From Leptospiraceae bacterium (lineage in GTDB: Bacteria; Spirochaetota; Leptospiria; Leptospirales; Leptospiraceae): 64,000 nucleotides of DNA. The stretch covers positions 218,501 to 282,500 of the forward strand of contig JACKPC010000003.1 of the NCBI GenBank assembly GCA_024233835.1, in the 5' to 3' direction. The position numbers and the translations under genes were made by a program. Below the pieces are notes generated by a model. The model was not told the origin of the DNA, did not search any database, and saw nothing but the letters and a program-made list of their open reading frames with translations. This document shows positions 24,141 to 33,911 of this stretch, piece after piece. Within the stretch, counting starts at the first letter, position 1. Each line of letters begins with the position of its first letter.

Positions 24141-26110
24141 TGAGTATTTTTACCTTACATTCTCCCTATGAACCGGCCGGAGATCAAAAAAAAGCAATCC
24201 AACAAATCCATAAAGCTTATCAGAACGGAGAGAATAAAGTAACCTTAGTTGGGGTTACAGGTTCCGGAAAAACCTTTACCATGGCACAGGTCATTAAGGA
24301 ACTGGCCAAGCCTACTCTCGTTATCTCACATAATAAAACCCTGGCAGCTCAACTATTCCGTGAATTTAAAGAATTTTTTCCGGAAAATGCTGTAGAATAT
24401 TTTGTATCTTATTACGATTATTATCAACCGGAAGCCTATGTCCCCACTACCGACACCTTTATAGAAAAAGACATGTCTTTGAATGAGGAGATAGACAAGC
24501 TTCGTCTTCGGGCAACCTCTTCCCTACTAGAACGGGATGACGTAATTATTATAAGCTCTGTTTCCTGTATTTATGGACTCGGTTCGCCGGATGAATACTC
24601 TAAAGCTCTATTGATGCTGAAAACCGGTGAAGAAATCGATAGAAACACTCTCATCAAAAAACTATTACACATTCAATATCAAAGAAATGATACCGATTTT
24701 TCACGTGGAAATTTCCGGGTCAGAGGAGATACAATTGAAGTGATGCCGGCTTACCATGAAGATGCTATCCGCATTGAAATGTTCGGAGATGAAATCGAGC
24801 AAATCTCCCGGATTCATCCCCTTACCGGTAAAATTATATCAAGGCAGGAAAAATTAGCCATTTATCCGGCCAAACACTTTATCACCTCTTCACCCATGTT
24901 AAAAGAAGCCATTACTTTAATTCGAGAAGAATTAAAAGAAAGACTTATCCATTATAAGAAGAGCAATAAACCTCTTGAAGCCGAACGAATTGAATCCAGA
25001 ACCAACTACGATATGGAAATGCTCAGCGAGCTCGGATACTGTAGTGGAATAGAGAATTACTCCCGCCATTTAACCGGGAGAAAGGAAGGAGAAAGACCGG
25101 CCTGCCTGCTCGACTACTTTCAAAAAGATTTCCTGGTAATTATCGATGAATCACACGTAACCGTACCTCAGATTGGAGGAATGTATGCAGGAGACCGGGC
25201 CAGAAAAGAAACCCTGGTCGACTTCGGTTTTCGCCTTCCCTCTGCTCTGGATAATCGTCCCTTAAACTTCAAAGAGTTCGAAACCTTAGCTAAAAGTGTT
25301 CTCTTTGTTTCAGCCACCCCGGCAGAATACGAGCTGAAAGAATCCTCTTCTATAGTAGAACAGATTATCCGACCCACAGGACTTCTCGATCCGGAAATAG
25401 AAGTCAGACCGGTTTCCAACCAGGTAGATGACCTTTTCGGAGAGATTCAAAAACGAAAAGAAAAAGGAGAACGTGTTTTAGTAACCACTTTAACCAAGAA
25501 AATGTCGGAAGATCTCTGTGATTATTTCTTAGACCTGGGTTTAAAAGTAGCGTATCTGCATTCTGAAGTGGAAACCATAGAGCGGGTAGAAATAATTCGA
25601 GATTTACGAAAGGGAGTTTATGATTGTCTCATCGGGATTAACCTTTTACGAGAAGGTCTGGACATTCCGGAAGTATCCCTGGTTGCCATTCTTGATGCCG
25701 ATAAAGAAGGCTTTTTACGTAATTATAAATCTCTTATCCAGACCATAGGCCGTGCGGCAAGAAACGTAGAAGGAAAAGCCATTCTTTACGCCGAAAAAAC
25801 CACCCGCTCTATGCAAGAAGCTATAGACGAAACGAGAAGAAGAAGGAAAATCCAGGAAGACCATAATAAGAAGTTTGGAATTACTCCAAAAACTATTCGT
25901 AAGGAAATACAGGATATTATTAGCCGGGAAAAATCAGAGCCAAACAATGAAGAAATCCTTTTAAATGAGATTGACAGGGATTTCAACTTGAAAAAGTATA
26001 AAACTAAGGAAAAGCTCCGTGAAAAGCTAAAAGAAGCAATGCTTCAGGCAGCACGGGAATTAAATTTTGAAAAAGCTGCTCTTTTACGTGATAAAATGTT
26101 GAAGCTGTAA
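24140..26110 (+). CDS. uvrB: UvrABC excision nuclease subunit B
   Basis: A 656-residue helicase-like protein. The order is the canonical one: Walker A GVTGSGKTFT near residue 37, the beta-hairpin segment YYDYYQPEAYVPTTDTFIEK, DESHVTVPQIGGMYAGDRARK with the DEAD-type box, motif V-VI region (GLDIPEVSLVAILDADKEGFLR, QTIGRAARN), and a C-terminal UVR domain that binds UvrC. UvrB verifies lesions delivered by UvrA in nucleotide-excision repair. The start codon overlaps the stop codon of the anti-sigma-type gene by 1 bp. Confidence 0.97.
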   Translation: MSIFTLHSPYEPAGDQKKAIQQIHKAYQNGENKVTLVGVTGSGKTFTMAQVIKELAKPTLVISHNKTLAAQLFREFKEFFPENAVEYFVSYYDYYQPEAYVPTTDTFIEKDMSLNEEIDKLRLRATSSLLERDDVIIISSVSCIYGLGSPDEYSKALLMLKTGEEIDRNTLIKKLLHIQYQRNDTDFSRGNFRVRGDTIEVMPAYHEDAIRIEMFGDEIEQISRIHPLTGKIISRQEKLAIYPAKHFITSSPMLKEAITLIREELKERLIHYKKSNKPLEAERIESRTNYDMEMLSELGYCSGIENYSRHLTGRKEGERPACLLDYFQKDFLVIIDESHVTVPQIGGMYAGDRARKETLVDFGFRLPSALDNRPLNFKEFETLAKSVLFVSATPAEYELKESSSIVEQIIRPTGLLDPEIEVRPVSNQVDDLFGEIQKRKEKGERVLVTTLTKKMSEDLCDYFLDLGLKVAYLHSEVETIERVEIIRDLRKGVYDCLIGINLLREGLDIPEVSLVAILDADKEGFLRNYKSLIQTIGRAARNVEGKAILYAEKTTRSMQEAIDETRRRRKIQEDHNKKFGITPKTIRKEIQDIISREKSEPNNEEILLNEIDRDFNLKKYKTKEKLREKLKEAMLQAARELNFEKAALLRDKMLKL

Positions 26111-26155
26111 ATAGTGCTTGACTAATTAAAGAGCAGATTGTTAATGTTTTAAGCA

Positions 26156-28267
26156 ATGTCAGAGAAAAGTAATCTAAGCCCCTTTTTATCCATTTCTGAG
26201 GTCACCATGGCGATGAACTCGACCCTGGACCAGGACAGGTTATTAGACCTGATACTGGATAACTGTATCAACTTCTGCCATGTTGAATCCGGAACCCTCA
26301 TGCTCATCAACTACGAGGAATCTTATCTGGACATTGTGAGGGTTAGAGGCTTAAACCCTACAGTTGCCCAGAAGACCAGGTTGAAAATCGGAGAAGGAGT
26401 CACAGGAAAAGTGGCTTACTCCGGGAAACCCAAGCTGATTAATGATGTAAGTAAAGATCCGAGTTATATCGCTATCGATGAGAAAATAAAGTCCGAGCTG
26501 GCCGTTCCTATGATCGTAGAGGACAATGTCATCGGGGTAATTTCCCTCGATTCAGACCGAAAAAATGCCTTTAGCCAGGAGCATCTCGAAATTGTGTCTA
26601 TTTTAGCGAATCAGGCTGCTCAAATTTTTAAAAACCTGCAAGTATTTCGAAGTCTGGAACAAAAAAATAACATACAGAGAGTTTTAATTGAAATTTCAAG
26701 AGTAGTTTCTTCCTCACTTGATCTGAATGAAATCTTCTACTCGGTACTTTCCACAATGGAAAGCACTCTTAGACTGCAAAAGGGAACTATCATCCTTTAT
26801 AGCAAAGAAATAGAAAAACTAAAAATTGTTTCAGCAGCCGGCTTAAATCAGGAAGAAGTAGAGCGCGGCATGTATGAAATGGGAGAAGGCATTACCGGTA
26901 AAGTTTTTGAAACCGGCCAGGGAATCATTGTCGACAATGTAAGCAAAGAACCGACCTATTTAAACCGGGTAGGTTATCTGGATTATTTCAAAGGACATTC
27001 CAAGGTTAGCCTGCTCTCCCTACCCATTAAGAGTGAACAATCGGTAATCGGGGTCTTAAGCGCCTTTCTCGCGAGAAGCGATAGACCGGAACATCCTGTT
27101 GACATGCAGACTTATATGGACTTCCTGGAGGTTGTTTCTTCTTTTATAGCCCAGGCACTGAAAATACAGAATCTTGTAGATGAAGCGACTCAGGAAATTT
27201 CAAGAGAGAATGTTCTCTTGAAGCGCGAACTGAAAAATAAATACAGATTCGGCTCTCTCATCGGTCGTTCTCGCAGTATGGAAAAACTATTTGAGAAAAT
27301 CCAGCTCGTTGCTGATTCACGGGCCTCTGTTTTAATTACCGGTGAGTCCGGAACCGGAAAAGAGATGATAGCTTCTGCCATTCATTATAATGGAAATCGT
27401 TCCGATAAGCCCTTTATTAAAATAAACTGTGCAGCCATTCCGGAAAACCTTCTGGAAAGTGAACTTTTCGGGCATAAAAAAGGTTCCTTTACGGGTGCTG
27501 TGGCTGATAAAAAAGGTAAATTCGAACTGGCTGACGGTGGAACCATTTTTCTTGATGAAATCGGTGAAATGGATCTCAACCTCCAATCCAAGCTTCTTAG
27601 AGTTCTCCAGGAAAAGGAAATCGAAGCTGTAGGAGCAGTAAAAGTTAAAAAAGTGGATATTCGAATTCTTGCAGCAACCAACGCCAACCTTGAAGAGCTG
27701 ATCGCTGAAAAGAAATTTCGTTCCGACCTTTATTATCGATTAAATGTAGTAAATATCCCTACTCCTCCCTTACGGGAAAGAACCGAAGATATTCCCCTGC
27801 TGATTGCTCACTTTATGGAAAAATATTCACGTGAGAATAATAAGGGCATCAAGAGCGTTTCTAAAGATGCACTTAAAATTCTGATTAACTACAGTTGGCC
27901 AGGGAATGTAAGGGAACTGGAAAACATCATAGAAAGAGCTGTGGTCCTCGCACAAAATGAAACTCTGGGAGAAGAAGACTTCTCGGATCTTTCAGAAAAA
28001 ATTAATGCAAGCCTGATAAGCCGGGAAGACTATTCCTCGGAATCAACCCATCTTACCCTGGATGTGGGTGAGAATATATACACTGATGCAAGGCTGGACG
28101 CACTCGATGGTAAGGCACTCGAAGTAGTAATTGGAGAAATTGAAAAAAAATTAATTCAGTACGCAATGAAGAAGTATCGATACACGAAAACGCGGGTAGC
28201 CAAGTTCCTCGGCATAAACCGAAACACTCTCGATAAGCGTATTAAGGAATTAAACATAGAGTATTAA
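26156..28267 (+). CDS. Sigma54-dependent transcriptional activator with two GAF domains
   Basis: Two N-terminal GAF domains (~residues 20-165 and 190-340) precede an AAA+ domain with Walker A GESGTGKE at ~396, the sigma54-contacting loop as GSFTGA in place of GAFTGA, Walker B GTIFLDEIGEM and the R-finger region. A Fis-type helix-turn-helix ends the protein (KYRYTKTRVAKFLGINRNTL). It should bind upstream activating sites and remodel sigma54-RNA polymerase in response to ligands on the GAF domains. Ala-to-Ser in the loop is seen in other active family members. Targets are unknown. Confidence 0.92.
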   Translation: MSEKSNLSPFLSISEVTMAMNSTLDQDRLLDLILDNCINFCHVESGTLMLINYEESYLDIVRVRGLNPTVAQKTRLKIGEGVTGKVAYSGKPKLINDVSKDPSYIAIDEKIKSELAVPMIVEDNVIGVISLDSDRKNAFSQEHLEIVSILANQAAQIFKNLQVFRSLEQKNNIQRVLIEISRVVSSSLDLNEIFYSVLSTMESTLRLQKGTIILYSKEIEKLKIVSAAGLNQEEVERGMYEMGEGITGKVFETGQGIIVDNVSKEPTYLNRVGYLDYFKGHSKVSLLSLPIKSEQSVIGVLSAFLARSDRPEHPVDMQTYMDFLEVVSSFIAQALKIQNLVDEATQEISRENVLLKRELKNKYRFGSLIGRSRSMEKLFEKIQLVADSRASVLITGESGTGKEMIASAIHYNGNRSDKPFIKINCAAIPENLLESELFGHKKGSFTGAVADKKGKFELADGGTIFLDEIGEMDLNLQSKLLRVLQEKEIEAVGAVKVKKVDIRILAATNANLEELIAEKKFRSDLYYRLNVVNIPTPPLRERTEDIPLLIAHFMEKYSRENNKGIKSVSKDALKILINYSWPGNVRELENIIERAVVLAQNETLGEEDFSDLSEKINASLISREDYSSESTHLTLDVGENIYTDARLDALDGKALEVVIGEIEKKLIQYAMKKYRYTKTRVAKFLGINRNTLDKRIKELNIEY

Positions 28268-28302
28268 TTGACTTATCGTTCCTCTCTAAAAAGCCTGTAA
28301 AC

Positions 28303-28866
28303 ATGGCTAAAACACCGTCTAACATGACAATGGCGCTGGGTTCAAAAGCGCCCGATTTTTCCCTTCCGGATACAATTTCCGGACAAACCCTGCATCTCTA
28401 TAAAGAAGTTCAGGCAAGAGGAACTCTTATCATGTTTATCTGCAATCACTGCCCCTATGTCAAACATGTACAGGAAGGTATTGTAAAACTGGCAAAAGAC
28501 TATATGCCAAAGGGAATTCATTTCTTCGCGATAAGCTCAAACGATGTGGCTAACTACCCGGAAGACTCTCCTCAGAAAATGAAAGAAGAAGCATTAAAGA
28601 TGTCGTATCCGTTTCCATATCTTTATGATGAAACCCAAAATGTTGCGAAAGCATATTCAGCAGCCTGTACTCCTGACTTTTATGTATTTGATAATATGCT
28701 AAAATGCGTTTACAGGGGCCAACTCGATGATTCACGTCCCGGAAATGGAATAGAAGTAAGCGGAAAGGATATACGCTTAGCCCTGGATAACCTACTTTCC
28801 GGAGAAGAACCCCTAAAAATACAAAAACCAAGTATCGGTTGTAATATAAAATGGAAGCAGGCTTGA
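28303..28866 (+). CDS. Thioredoxin-like AhpC/TSA family redoxin
   Basis: A 187-residue thioredoxin-fold protein: the N-terminal GSKAPDFSLPDT segment, the active-site motif CNHC at Cys47 and Cys50 (MFICNHCPYV), and the cis-Pro region SAACTPDFYVFD. This CNHCPYVKH subfamily occurs in many bacteria and is annotated as 'thioredoxin family protein'. It has no signal peptide and so should act in the cytosol as a disulfide reductase or peroxidase partner. The end overlaps the TPR gene by 16 bp. Confidence 0.85.
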   Translation: MAKTPSNMTMALGSKAPDFSLPDTISGQTLHLYKEVQARGTLIMFICNHCPYVKHVQEGIVKLAKDYMPKGIHFFAISSNDVANYPEDSPQKMKEEALKMSYPFPYLYDETQNVAKAYSAACTPDFYVFDNMLKCVYRGQLDDSRPGNGIEVSGKDIRLALDNLLSGEEPLKIQKPSIGCNIKWKQA

Positions 28867-29414
28867 ATCGTGTAAAAAAGAATAAATTAGTTTTCACCCT
28901 ATTTCTTCTCTTTTACGGAGTTTTTTCTTTTCTCCTATTTTACCTGACAAAGAGTTTTCTTATCTCTGTATTTTTTTTAGTCCTTCTCTTTCTACCGGGC
29001 AGGATTCTGGCTTCCGCCTGGGAAAATTTTTTCAATGGCAAAATACATATGACCAATAAAGACTTGGATAAAGCAATAGATTCCTTTCACACATTCCTGA
29101 AGGACTTAGACAAAAAACCCGGTCTAAAAAATCTGGAGTGGCTTATATTCGGGCTTTATACAAAAGATGCAGAAGCTATGACCTTCAATAATTTAGGCTC
29201 CGCCTTCCTGCAAAAGAAAGAACTCGAAACTGCCGAGCAATACTTCCAAAAAGCAGCTGAAAAAGACCCCCTTTATCCGATTCCTTATTTCAATCTGGCG
29301 ATACTTAAAGCCCTGAAGAAAAACAAAGAAGAATCCGAAACCTTCTTCAACAAAGCCGTTTTCCTCGGCTATAAAAAAAGTAATTTTGAGTCATTCTATA
29401 AAAAGATACCGTAG
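28851..29414 (+). CDS. Membrane-anchored TPR protein
   Basis: The N-terminus has two hydrophobic helices (residues ~11-31 and 33-53). The C-terminal ~120 residues hold tetratricopeptide repeats (NNLGSAFLQKKELETAEQYFQKAAEKDP and YFNLAILKALKKNKEESETFFNKAV). TPR repeats mediate protein-protein contacts; the partner is unknown. ATG 28851 overlaps the redoxin gene by 16 bp, indicating coupling. Confidence 0.7.
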   Translation: MEAGLNRVKKNKLVFTLFLLFYGVFSFLLFYLTKSFLISVFFLVLLFLPGRILASAWENFFNGKIHMTNKDLDKAIDSFHTFLKDLDKKPGLKNLEWLIFGLYTKDAEAMTFNNLGSAFLQKKELETAEQYFQKAAEKDPLYPIPYFNLAILKALKKNKEESETFFNKAVFLGYKKSNFESFYKKIP

Positions 29415-29544
29415 GATAGGAATAATGTTCTTGATGAATAGAGTCTGGAGTTTTTATATTATAGTTGGAACAAATTTCTGTTGCTTTGTCCGGTAATATT
29501 TTAAATATTTTTTCCTGAAATCCACTAACTCTTTCTATTTCTTT

Positions 29545-30504
29545 TTAAATTATTACAATTGCGTTCCCCTTTTTATGCCCTGATTCTGCATACTTAAACG
29601 CATCAGCGATTTGTTCCAGTTTAAATTGTTTACCAATCACTGGTTTTAGTTTGCCTTGCTTAAATAATTCTACAAATAAATTAAGACCTTCTATTTTATC
29701 CGAAGCCATACCGCTTTTTATTTTTTTATTAAAGATAGCTCCTATCAGTTCCGCAAATCCCATTAAAACAGGAAGGTACACACCTGTCTTAGTTAGTGAA
29801 TTTTTGCAATAAGAAAATGAAGAGTTATGGGTAGCATCTAAAATAATATCATAGGTTTCCCCATTTTTTGTAAAATCATCTTTTGTATAATCAATAACTT
29901 TATCTGCACCCAGTTCTTTTACTATTTCTATATTGGAAGCACTACAAACACCGGTTACCTCTGCTCCATAATACCTGGCAAGCTGCACAGCATAACTTCC
30001 GACACCTCCGGAAGCTCCTCTAACTAAAACCCTTTGTCCTTTACGTGTTTGTCCAAGGTCTCTAATAAAATAAAGTGCAGTTGATGCCATGTTCGGAATA
30101 GCAGCCGCTTGTTCCCAGCTCATCGTACCAGGCTTAATAACCAGTGGTTCTTTATCTTGAACACATACATATTCTGCATAAGTTCCCATTGTCATTCCGG
30201 TTATTCCAAAGACCCTATCTCCTTTTTTATACTTAGTTACTTTTTTTCCGGTAACTTCTATTTCTCCAGCTACCACCATTCCAAGTCTTTTAAACCTTGG
30301 TTTAAAAACACCAAATACTAACCTCGACATAGGTCGAAAAACATTTGTTACATAGGTAAGATTTCGTATGTTGCAGTCAGATGAAGTAACTGCGGTCGAA
30401 TGCATTTTTACTAAAACTTCATTATCCTTTGGTATCGGTTTGGATATTTCTATAATTTTTAGTTCATCAGGAGAACCAAATTTTGTGTGTAAAACTGCTA
30501 TCAT
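29545..30504 (-). CDS. NAD(P)-dependent alcohol dehydrogenase / quinone reductase (MDR family)
   Basis: A 319-residue medium-chain dehydrogenase. The catalytic N-terminal GroES-like half has GMVVAGEIEVTG and KGDRVFGITG; the cofactor half has RGASGGVGSYAVQLARYYGAEVTGVCSA, a Rossmann fold with GxxGxxG-like spacing. The zinc ligands of classical alcohol dehydrogenases are absent, so it belongs with the zinc-independent quinone-reductase-like group. It is the last recognisable gene before the mobile region. I saw no attC-like site between it and the upstream TPR gene, so I cannot place it in a cassette. Confidence 0.82.
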   Translation of the reverse strand: MIAVLHTKFGSPDELKIIEISKPIPKDNEVLVKMHSTAVTSSDCNIRNLTYVTNVFRPMSRLVFGVFKPRFKRLGMVVAGEIEVTGKKVTKYKKGDRVFGITGMTMGTYAEYVCVQDKEPLVIKPGTMSWEQAAAIPNMASTALYFIRDLGQTRKGQRVLVRGASGGVGSYAVQLARYYGAEVTGVCSASNIEIVKELGADKVIDYTKDDFTKNGETYDIILDATHNSSFSYCKNSLTKTGVYLPVLMGFAELIGAIFNKKIKSGMASDKIEGLNLFVELFKQGKLKPVIGKQFKLEQIADAFKYAESGHKKGNAIVII

Positions 30505-30837
30505 ATTTTTATCCTCTAAATTTCTTTCAGGAATATATTACAGTATTTTCTAAATCTAAAAATAAATATATCATGTTCGACTCTCCCGGTCATGCAAGTC
30601 TTCTACAGATTTATAGCTACCGAACGGAAGAAAAACTTCTTCTTATAATGCTTACTATTTTTGACTGTATGTGTAGTGTAAAAGATATATGGGTTCATTT
30701 TTTTTTACCGTTTTTTCAATTTTAAACAAGTTTTTTATCTTCTGCCAGAGACAAAAATCATTCCTATCCAAGTATAAGACTTTTAACATATTCCTGCGTT
30801 TGTTACCGAATAAAAACAGGCTCTTATCAAAGGGAGA

Positions 30838-31015
30838 TAAGTCCGTATCATTCTGAAGGATGAATAAGATAGGCTGTGCTCTTTACAATGGCCATGTAGC
30901 TCTTGCCGCTTGCCTGCCAGTTCTCGATATGTTCTTCCCAGTTTTGTATTGTATTCATGAACAAGGTATACCACAGTTCCCGGGATTTGGGAAGGTGGGC
31001 TTACCTGAGGCTTAC
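30838..31015 (-). pseudogene. IS66-family remnant: left end plus frameshifted tnpA start
   Basis: On the minus strand GTAAGC at 31010-31015, repeated 11 nt later, resembles the terminal repeat of IS66-family elements. An ATG at 30958 opens a frame reading MNTIQNWEEHIENWQASGKSYMA, the typical start of IS66 accessory TnpA. The continuation CKEHSLSYSSFR is in another frame, so a small indel near 30890 breaks the gene. No tnpB, tnpC or far end follows toward 30505. Between 30505 and 30837 I see only A+T-rich sequence with no gene. The remnant ends 15 bp from attC-like site A. Confidence 0.6.
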
Positions 31016-31030
31016 GTTTATTTAAGTGCT

Positions 31031-31236
31031 ATCTAGCGTTTGAGCGTAGCCGACGTGCCGCTTCGGCATGTCACCGAGCAAGTGAACTCATGCTCTTGCA
31101 AGTGTCGTGACTGAGAGAACTTCCAATTCTTCTCGAAGGCAAAGCACTTGCTTGGAGTTCCAAGGCTCTCTCGGTCCAAGGAAACAAGCGATTTCCTATT
31201 CTGGCTTGTTTCCGCAGTGGCTACTCTTTGTTATGT
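31031..31236 (-). repeat. attC-like site A (integron recombination site)
   Basis: The two ends pair as an imperfect palindrome. The left edge on the plus strand is ATCTAGC followed by GTTTGAGCGTAGCCGACG; the right edge is GTGGCTACTCTTTGTTATGT. The right-hand box (ACATAAC on the minus strand) fits the R'' consensus RYYYAAC loosely. The left-hand box is degenerate (GCTAGAT for GTTRRRY). The inner arms pair GAGCGTAGCC with GGCTACTC. Its arms share sequence with sites B and C (A/GGC-GTA-GCCGACG and GCAGCGGCTA...GTTA). It sits 12 bp past the stop of the cyclase gene, the place expected for a cassette's attC. Confidence 0.55.
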
Positions 31237-31248
31237 GCCGTTCTAATT

Positions 31249-33351
31249 TTATTTCTCAAATAGCGTAGTAATTGCCTCCCATTCTGCTTCAAGTTCCCTA
31301 TTTATGAGCAGTCGACATTTGTGCAATAGAACTTCAGATGGTTTATCATGTTTAGCAAATTCTAAAATATCTTCGCATAAAGAAATAGCTTTCGCAAAAT
31401 CTTTTAAACGATAATAATTTAAGGCTTTTTCATATACTGCTTTTAATTCACTAAAGTCATTATATTGCTCTATTTCATTTTTAGTAACTATCTGATAAAT
31501 AGTTACCGGTTCTTTTTTCCCTTTTACTCTTATAGTATCCAATATTCTATATGTAAATTTATCGGGATTATCCATCATAAGGAATGTTGTCTCAGATACA
31601 ATTACCGAACATCCATATATTTTTGTGAGTCCTTCAAGGCGCGAAGCCAGATTTACAGCATCGGATATAACGGTTCCATCCATTCGTTCGGATTCACCAA
31701 TTGTGCCCAACATTAAATTCCCGATATGAATGCCTATTCCGACAATAATAGGTTCATATTTGTTAGATATCCTATGCTGATTGAGTAAATTTAATTTATC
31801 TTGAATTTCTATAGCGGAGTTAATTGCATCCTCTGGCTTATCGGGATAGAGAGCCATAATTGCATCACCAATATATTTATCTATAAATCCGTTATTCTTC
31901 CGGATAATGGGGCCCATTTTCTTTAGATAAGCATTTATAAATTTAAAATTTTCATCAGGGGTCATCGTTTCTGATAATTCGGTAAATTTGCGAATATCAG
32001 AAAAGAATACTGTCATTTCTTTTTGAGTCTTGTCACCCAGCTGAACCTGCGTGATATCGGACTTCCCCAGCAGATTCAGGAATTCTCTTGGAACAAATAA
32101 ATTACTTGATTCTACCAGTTTTTCATTTAAAGAAAATGCATTGGAAAATTTTAAAGAAAGAACAACTGCTTGTGAGAAAACTAATACAGCAATTCCATAA
32201 TGAATAAGAAATCCAGTTCTTAGTACTTCGTTCACATATAAAATATCATTAATTGATGTGGCCATCATAAAAAAGATACCACCAAATATTAGTTTACTGA
32301 ACTTTCTTTTACGATATATTGCTTTTGATAAGGATATAGTAACGTAGACAAGACCTAATAAAAATACAATTTGGTAATAAGGAACTGTATTAGAGAATAA
32401 TAATGGTTTTGTAAACAAAGTAAACAGTGAAAAGAGAGTGGCTATTGTATAGAAGAATAAGATTGCTTTTCTATGAAACTCCTCCGGAAAAAGGGACTGT
32501 AAAAAATGTATGGTTACTACTATTGAAAAGAAAAATGATATGTATTCAATAGCAACATAAATATAATAACTTACCCAATGAAAATGATAGGGTATAATTT
32601 TGGAACCGGTTGTGCTCAATCTAAAAAAAACAACCATACAAACAAGAGCAAATAAAATGGGGGATTTGTCTTTCCGTCGGATTAGGTATATTACAATGTG
32701 ATATAACGCCATTATGAGCAACATTCCAGATAAAAAGACTTCACTGCTTCTCTGTGCGGTGTCCAAAAATAGTATATCTTCCCTTTCTCCTAATAGCAAG
32801 CTATGCCATATTCCGCCATTTCTATGATCATAATTGGATATCTGCATTATAATTTCTAATTTTCGACTGGAAATATTTTTTATAAAACCTATGGAGCTCA
32901 TCGTCTGAGGTATTGCTTTTTCCGGTTCTTTGGCTACCACTCCGGAATGATTTTCCATATCTCCATTTAAAAATATTTTGTAGGCAGTTGATTGTTCTTT
33001 AGATAGTAAAGATAGAGATAAATTTTCTTTCGGCAAAAGGACTGTTAATCTAAAAGTAGCATATCCCTGCCCGGGTAAATTATTTCCGTTTATTTTTTTA
33101 TTGTTCCAAGTATACGGCAAATCGATAAAGTTATCAGGATGATTTGCCTTTGGAATTTTCTGGAAATCATCAGGATCGTACAATTCTTTCCAATAAAATT
33201 CCCAATATCCGTCTAGCTTAATAACTCCATCTTTTTCAAAATCCCAATTACGCAGATCTAAAATACCATTAATTGCTTTTGGCGGTTGACTTGCTTTGTT
33301 ACTGCATGACAATATCAGGCATAAAAATAATATTATTGATATATATTTCAA
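31249..33351 (-). CDS. 7TMR-DISM adenylate/guanylate cyclase (cassette-borne)
   Basis: The N-terminus carries a lipoprotein-like signal (SIILFLCLILSC) and a 7TMR-DISM extracellular domain (~40-190: DLRNWDFEKDGVIKLDGYWEFYW, a carbohydrate-binding-like fold). Seven membrane helices occupy ~200-410. A class III cyclase domain follows (~440-620: FFSDIRKFTELSE, DKYIGDAIMALYPD, GTVISDAVNLASRLEG). A short TPR-like tail ends the protein. The metal aspartates are present. A second, clearly homologous gene lies 9 kb away at 42217. This copy fills cassette 1, between attC-like sites A and B. No promoter was recognised for it. 700 aa is very large cargo for a cassette. Confidence 0.85.
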   Translation of the reverse strand: MKYISIILFLCLILSCSNKASQPPKAINGILDLRNWDFEKDGVIKLDGYWEFYWKELYDPDDFQKIPKANHPDNFIDLPYTWNNKKINGNNLPGQGYATFRLTVLLPKENLSLSLLSKEQSTAYKIFLNGDMENHSGVVAKEPEKAIPQTMSSIGFIKNISSRKLEIIMQISNYDHRNGGIWHSLLLGEREDILFLDTAQRSSEVFLSGMLLIMALYHIVIYLIRRKDKSPILFALVCMVVFFRLSTTGSKIIPYHFHWVSYYIYVAIEYISFFFSIVVTIHFLQSLFPEEFHRKAILFFYTIATLFSLFTLFTKPLLFSNTVPYYQIVFLLGLVYVTISLSKAIYRKRKFSKLIFGGIFFMMATSINDILYVNEVLRTGFLIHYGIAVLVFSQAVVLSLKFSNAFSLNEKLVESSNLFVPREFLNLLGKSDITQVQLGDKTQKEMTVFFSDIRKFTELSETMTPDENFKFINAYLKKMGPIIRKNNGFIDKYIGDAIMALYPDKPEDAINSAIEIQDKLNLLNQHRISNKYEPIIVGIGIHIGNLMLGTIGESERMDGTVISDAVNLASRLEGLTKIYGCSVIVSETTFLMMDNPDKFTYRILDTIRVKGKKEPVTIYQIVTKNEIEQYNDFSELKAVYEKALNYYRLKDFAKAISLCEDILEFAKHDKPSEVLLHKCRLLINRELEAEWEAITTLFEK

Positions 33352-33378
33352 GATAACTCCTAAATTAATTAGAATGGC

Positions 33379-33528
33379 ACCTAACGTTCCGAGCGTAAAC
33401 GAAGCTTTCCGTTCAGCCTTAGGCTGGCTAGAGTGATATTTTGCGCAAGCAAAATTCAGGACAGAGGAAAGTTTGTCCGAAGGACCAAACGAGCCGGAGG
33501 CGACGCAGCGTTTTACGCTCTGTTAATT
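33379..33528 (-). repeat. attC-like site B
   Basis: The left edge ACCTAAC on the plus strand (minus-strand GTTAGGT) is a perfect GTTRRRY core box. The right edge is GTTAATT. Inner arms GAGCGTAAAC and GTTTTACGCTC pair with one unpaired base, as expected of the extrahelical bases of attC. Within the loop are further inverted repeats (CAGCCTTAGGCTG; TTTGTCCGAAGGACCAAA). Length is 150 bp. It ends 27 bp upstream of the cyclase start. Confidence 0.6.
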
Positions 33529-33617
33529 GATGGCTCTTGGGGGATATTAGTATACATTCACATATCTTGGAAAAGTAAAATTACATGATTTATTTATTTT
33601 TTCCATTATTACCCAAC

Positions 33618-33755
33618 ACCAACCATTTGATCTGAAATTATAGGTGATTTATTTGGATAATCCTACTTTTTCTTAATAACATTTTGTTTGGAGAGATGCC
33701 AAAGGATTGAGAACTGGCAGCTTATATCTAAACTGGCTGAAACTTCCCATAAAAT
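33618..33755 (+). repeat. Diverged 140-bp direct repeat, copy 1
   Basis: This segment is homologous to 35375-35514, about 1.76 kb away in the same orientation. The last 60 bp (33696-33755) match 35455-35514 at about 52 of 60 positions, including CTTATATCTAAACTGGCTGA unbroken. The rest is more diverged. Neither copy has an open frame. The pair brackets the DUF1330-TfoX-TetR genes inside cassette 2. Nothing else was identified in the gene-free stretch 33529-33911 apart from the hairpin at 33883. Confidence 0.7.
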
Positions 33756-33882
33756 TAAGCCGCTGCATAGGTGAACTGCTCTGTGATAATGTCGACCATG
33801 GGGCACATGATCAAAAAGAAGTAATTGAATGGAGTAAAAATGAATTCATTTTGCTGCTGGCTCGCTCTGCAACACTATTAAC

Positions 33883-33907
33883 AGCGTGCCCATTTCCGGG
33901 ACACGCT
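33883..33907 (-). terminator. Hairpin downstream of the TfoX-like gene
   Basis: AGCGTGCCC and its near-complement GGGACACGCT face each other across a short loop (one mismatch in the stem), 5 bp past the TfoX-like stop. No U-tract follows on the minus strand, so it may be a processing or Rho-dependent end rather than a classic terminator. Confidence 0.35.
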
Positions 33908-33911
33908 CTAT

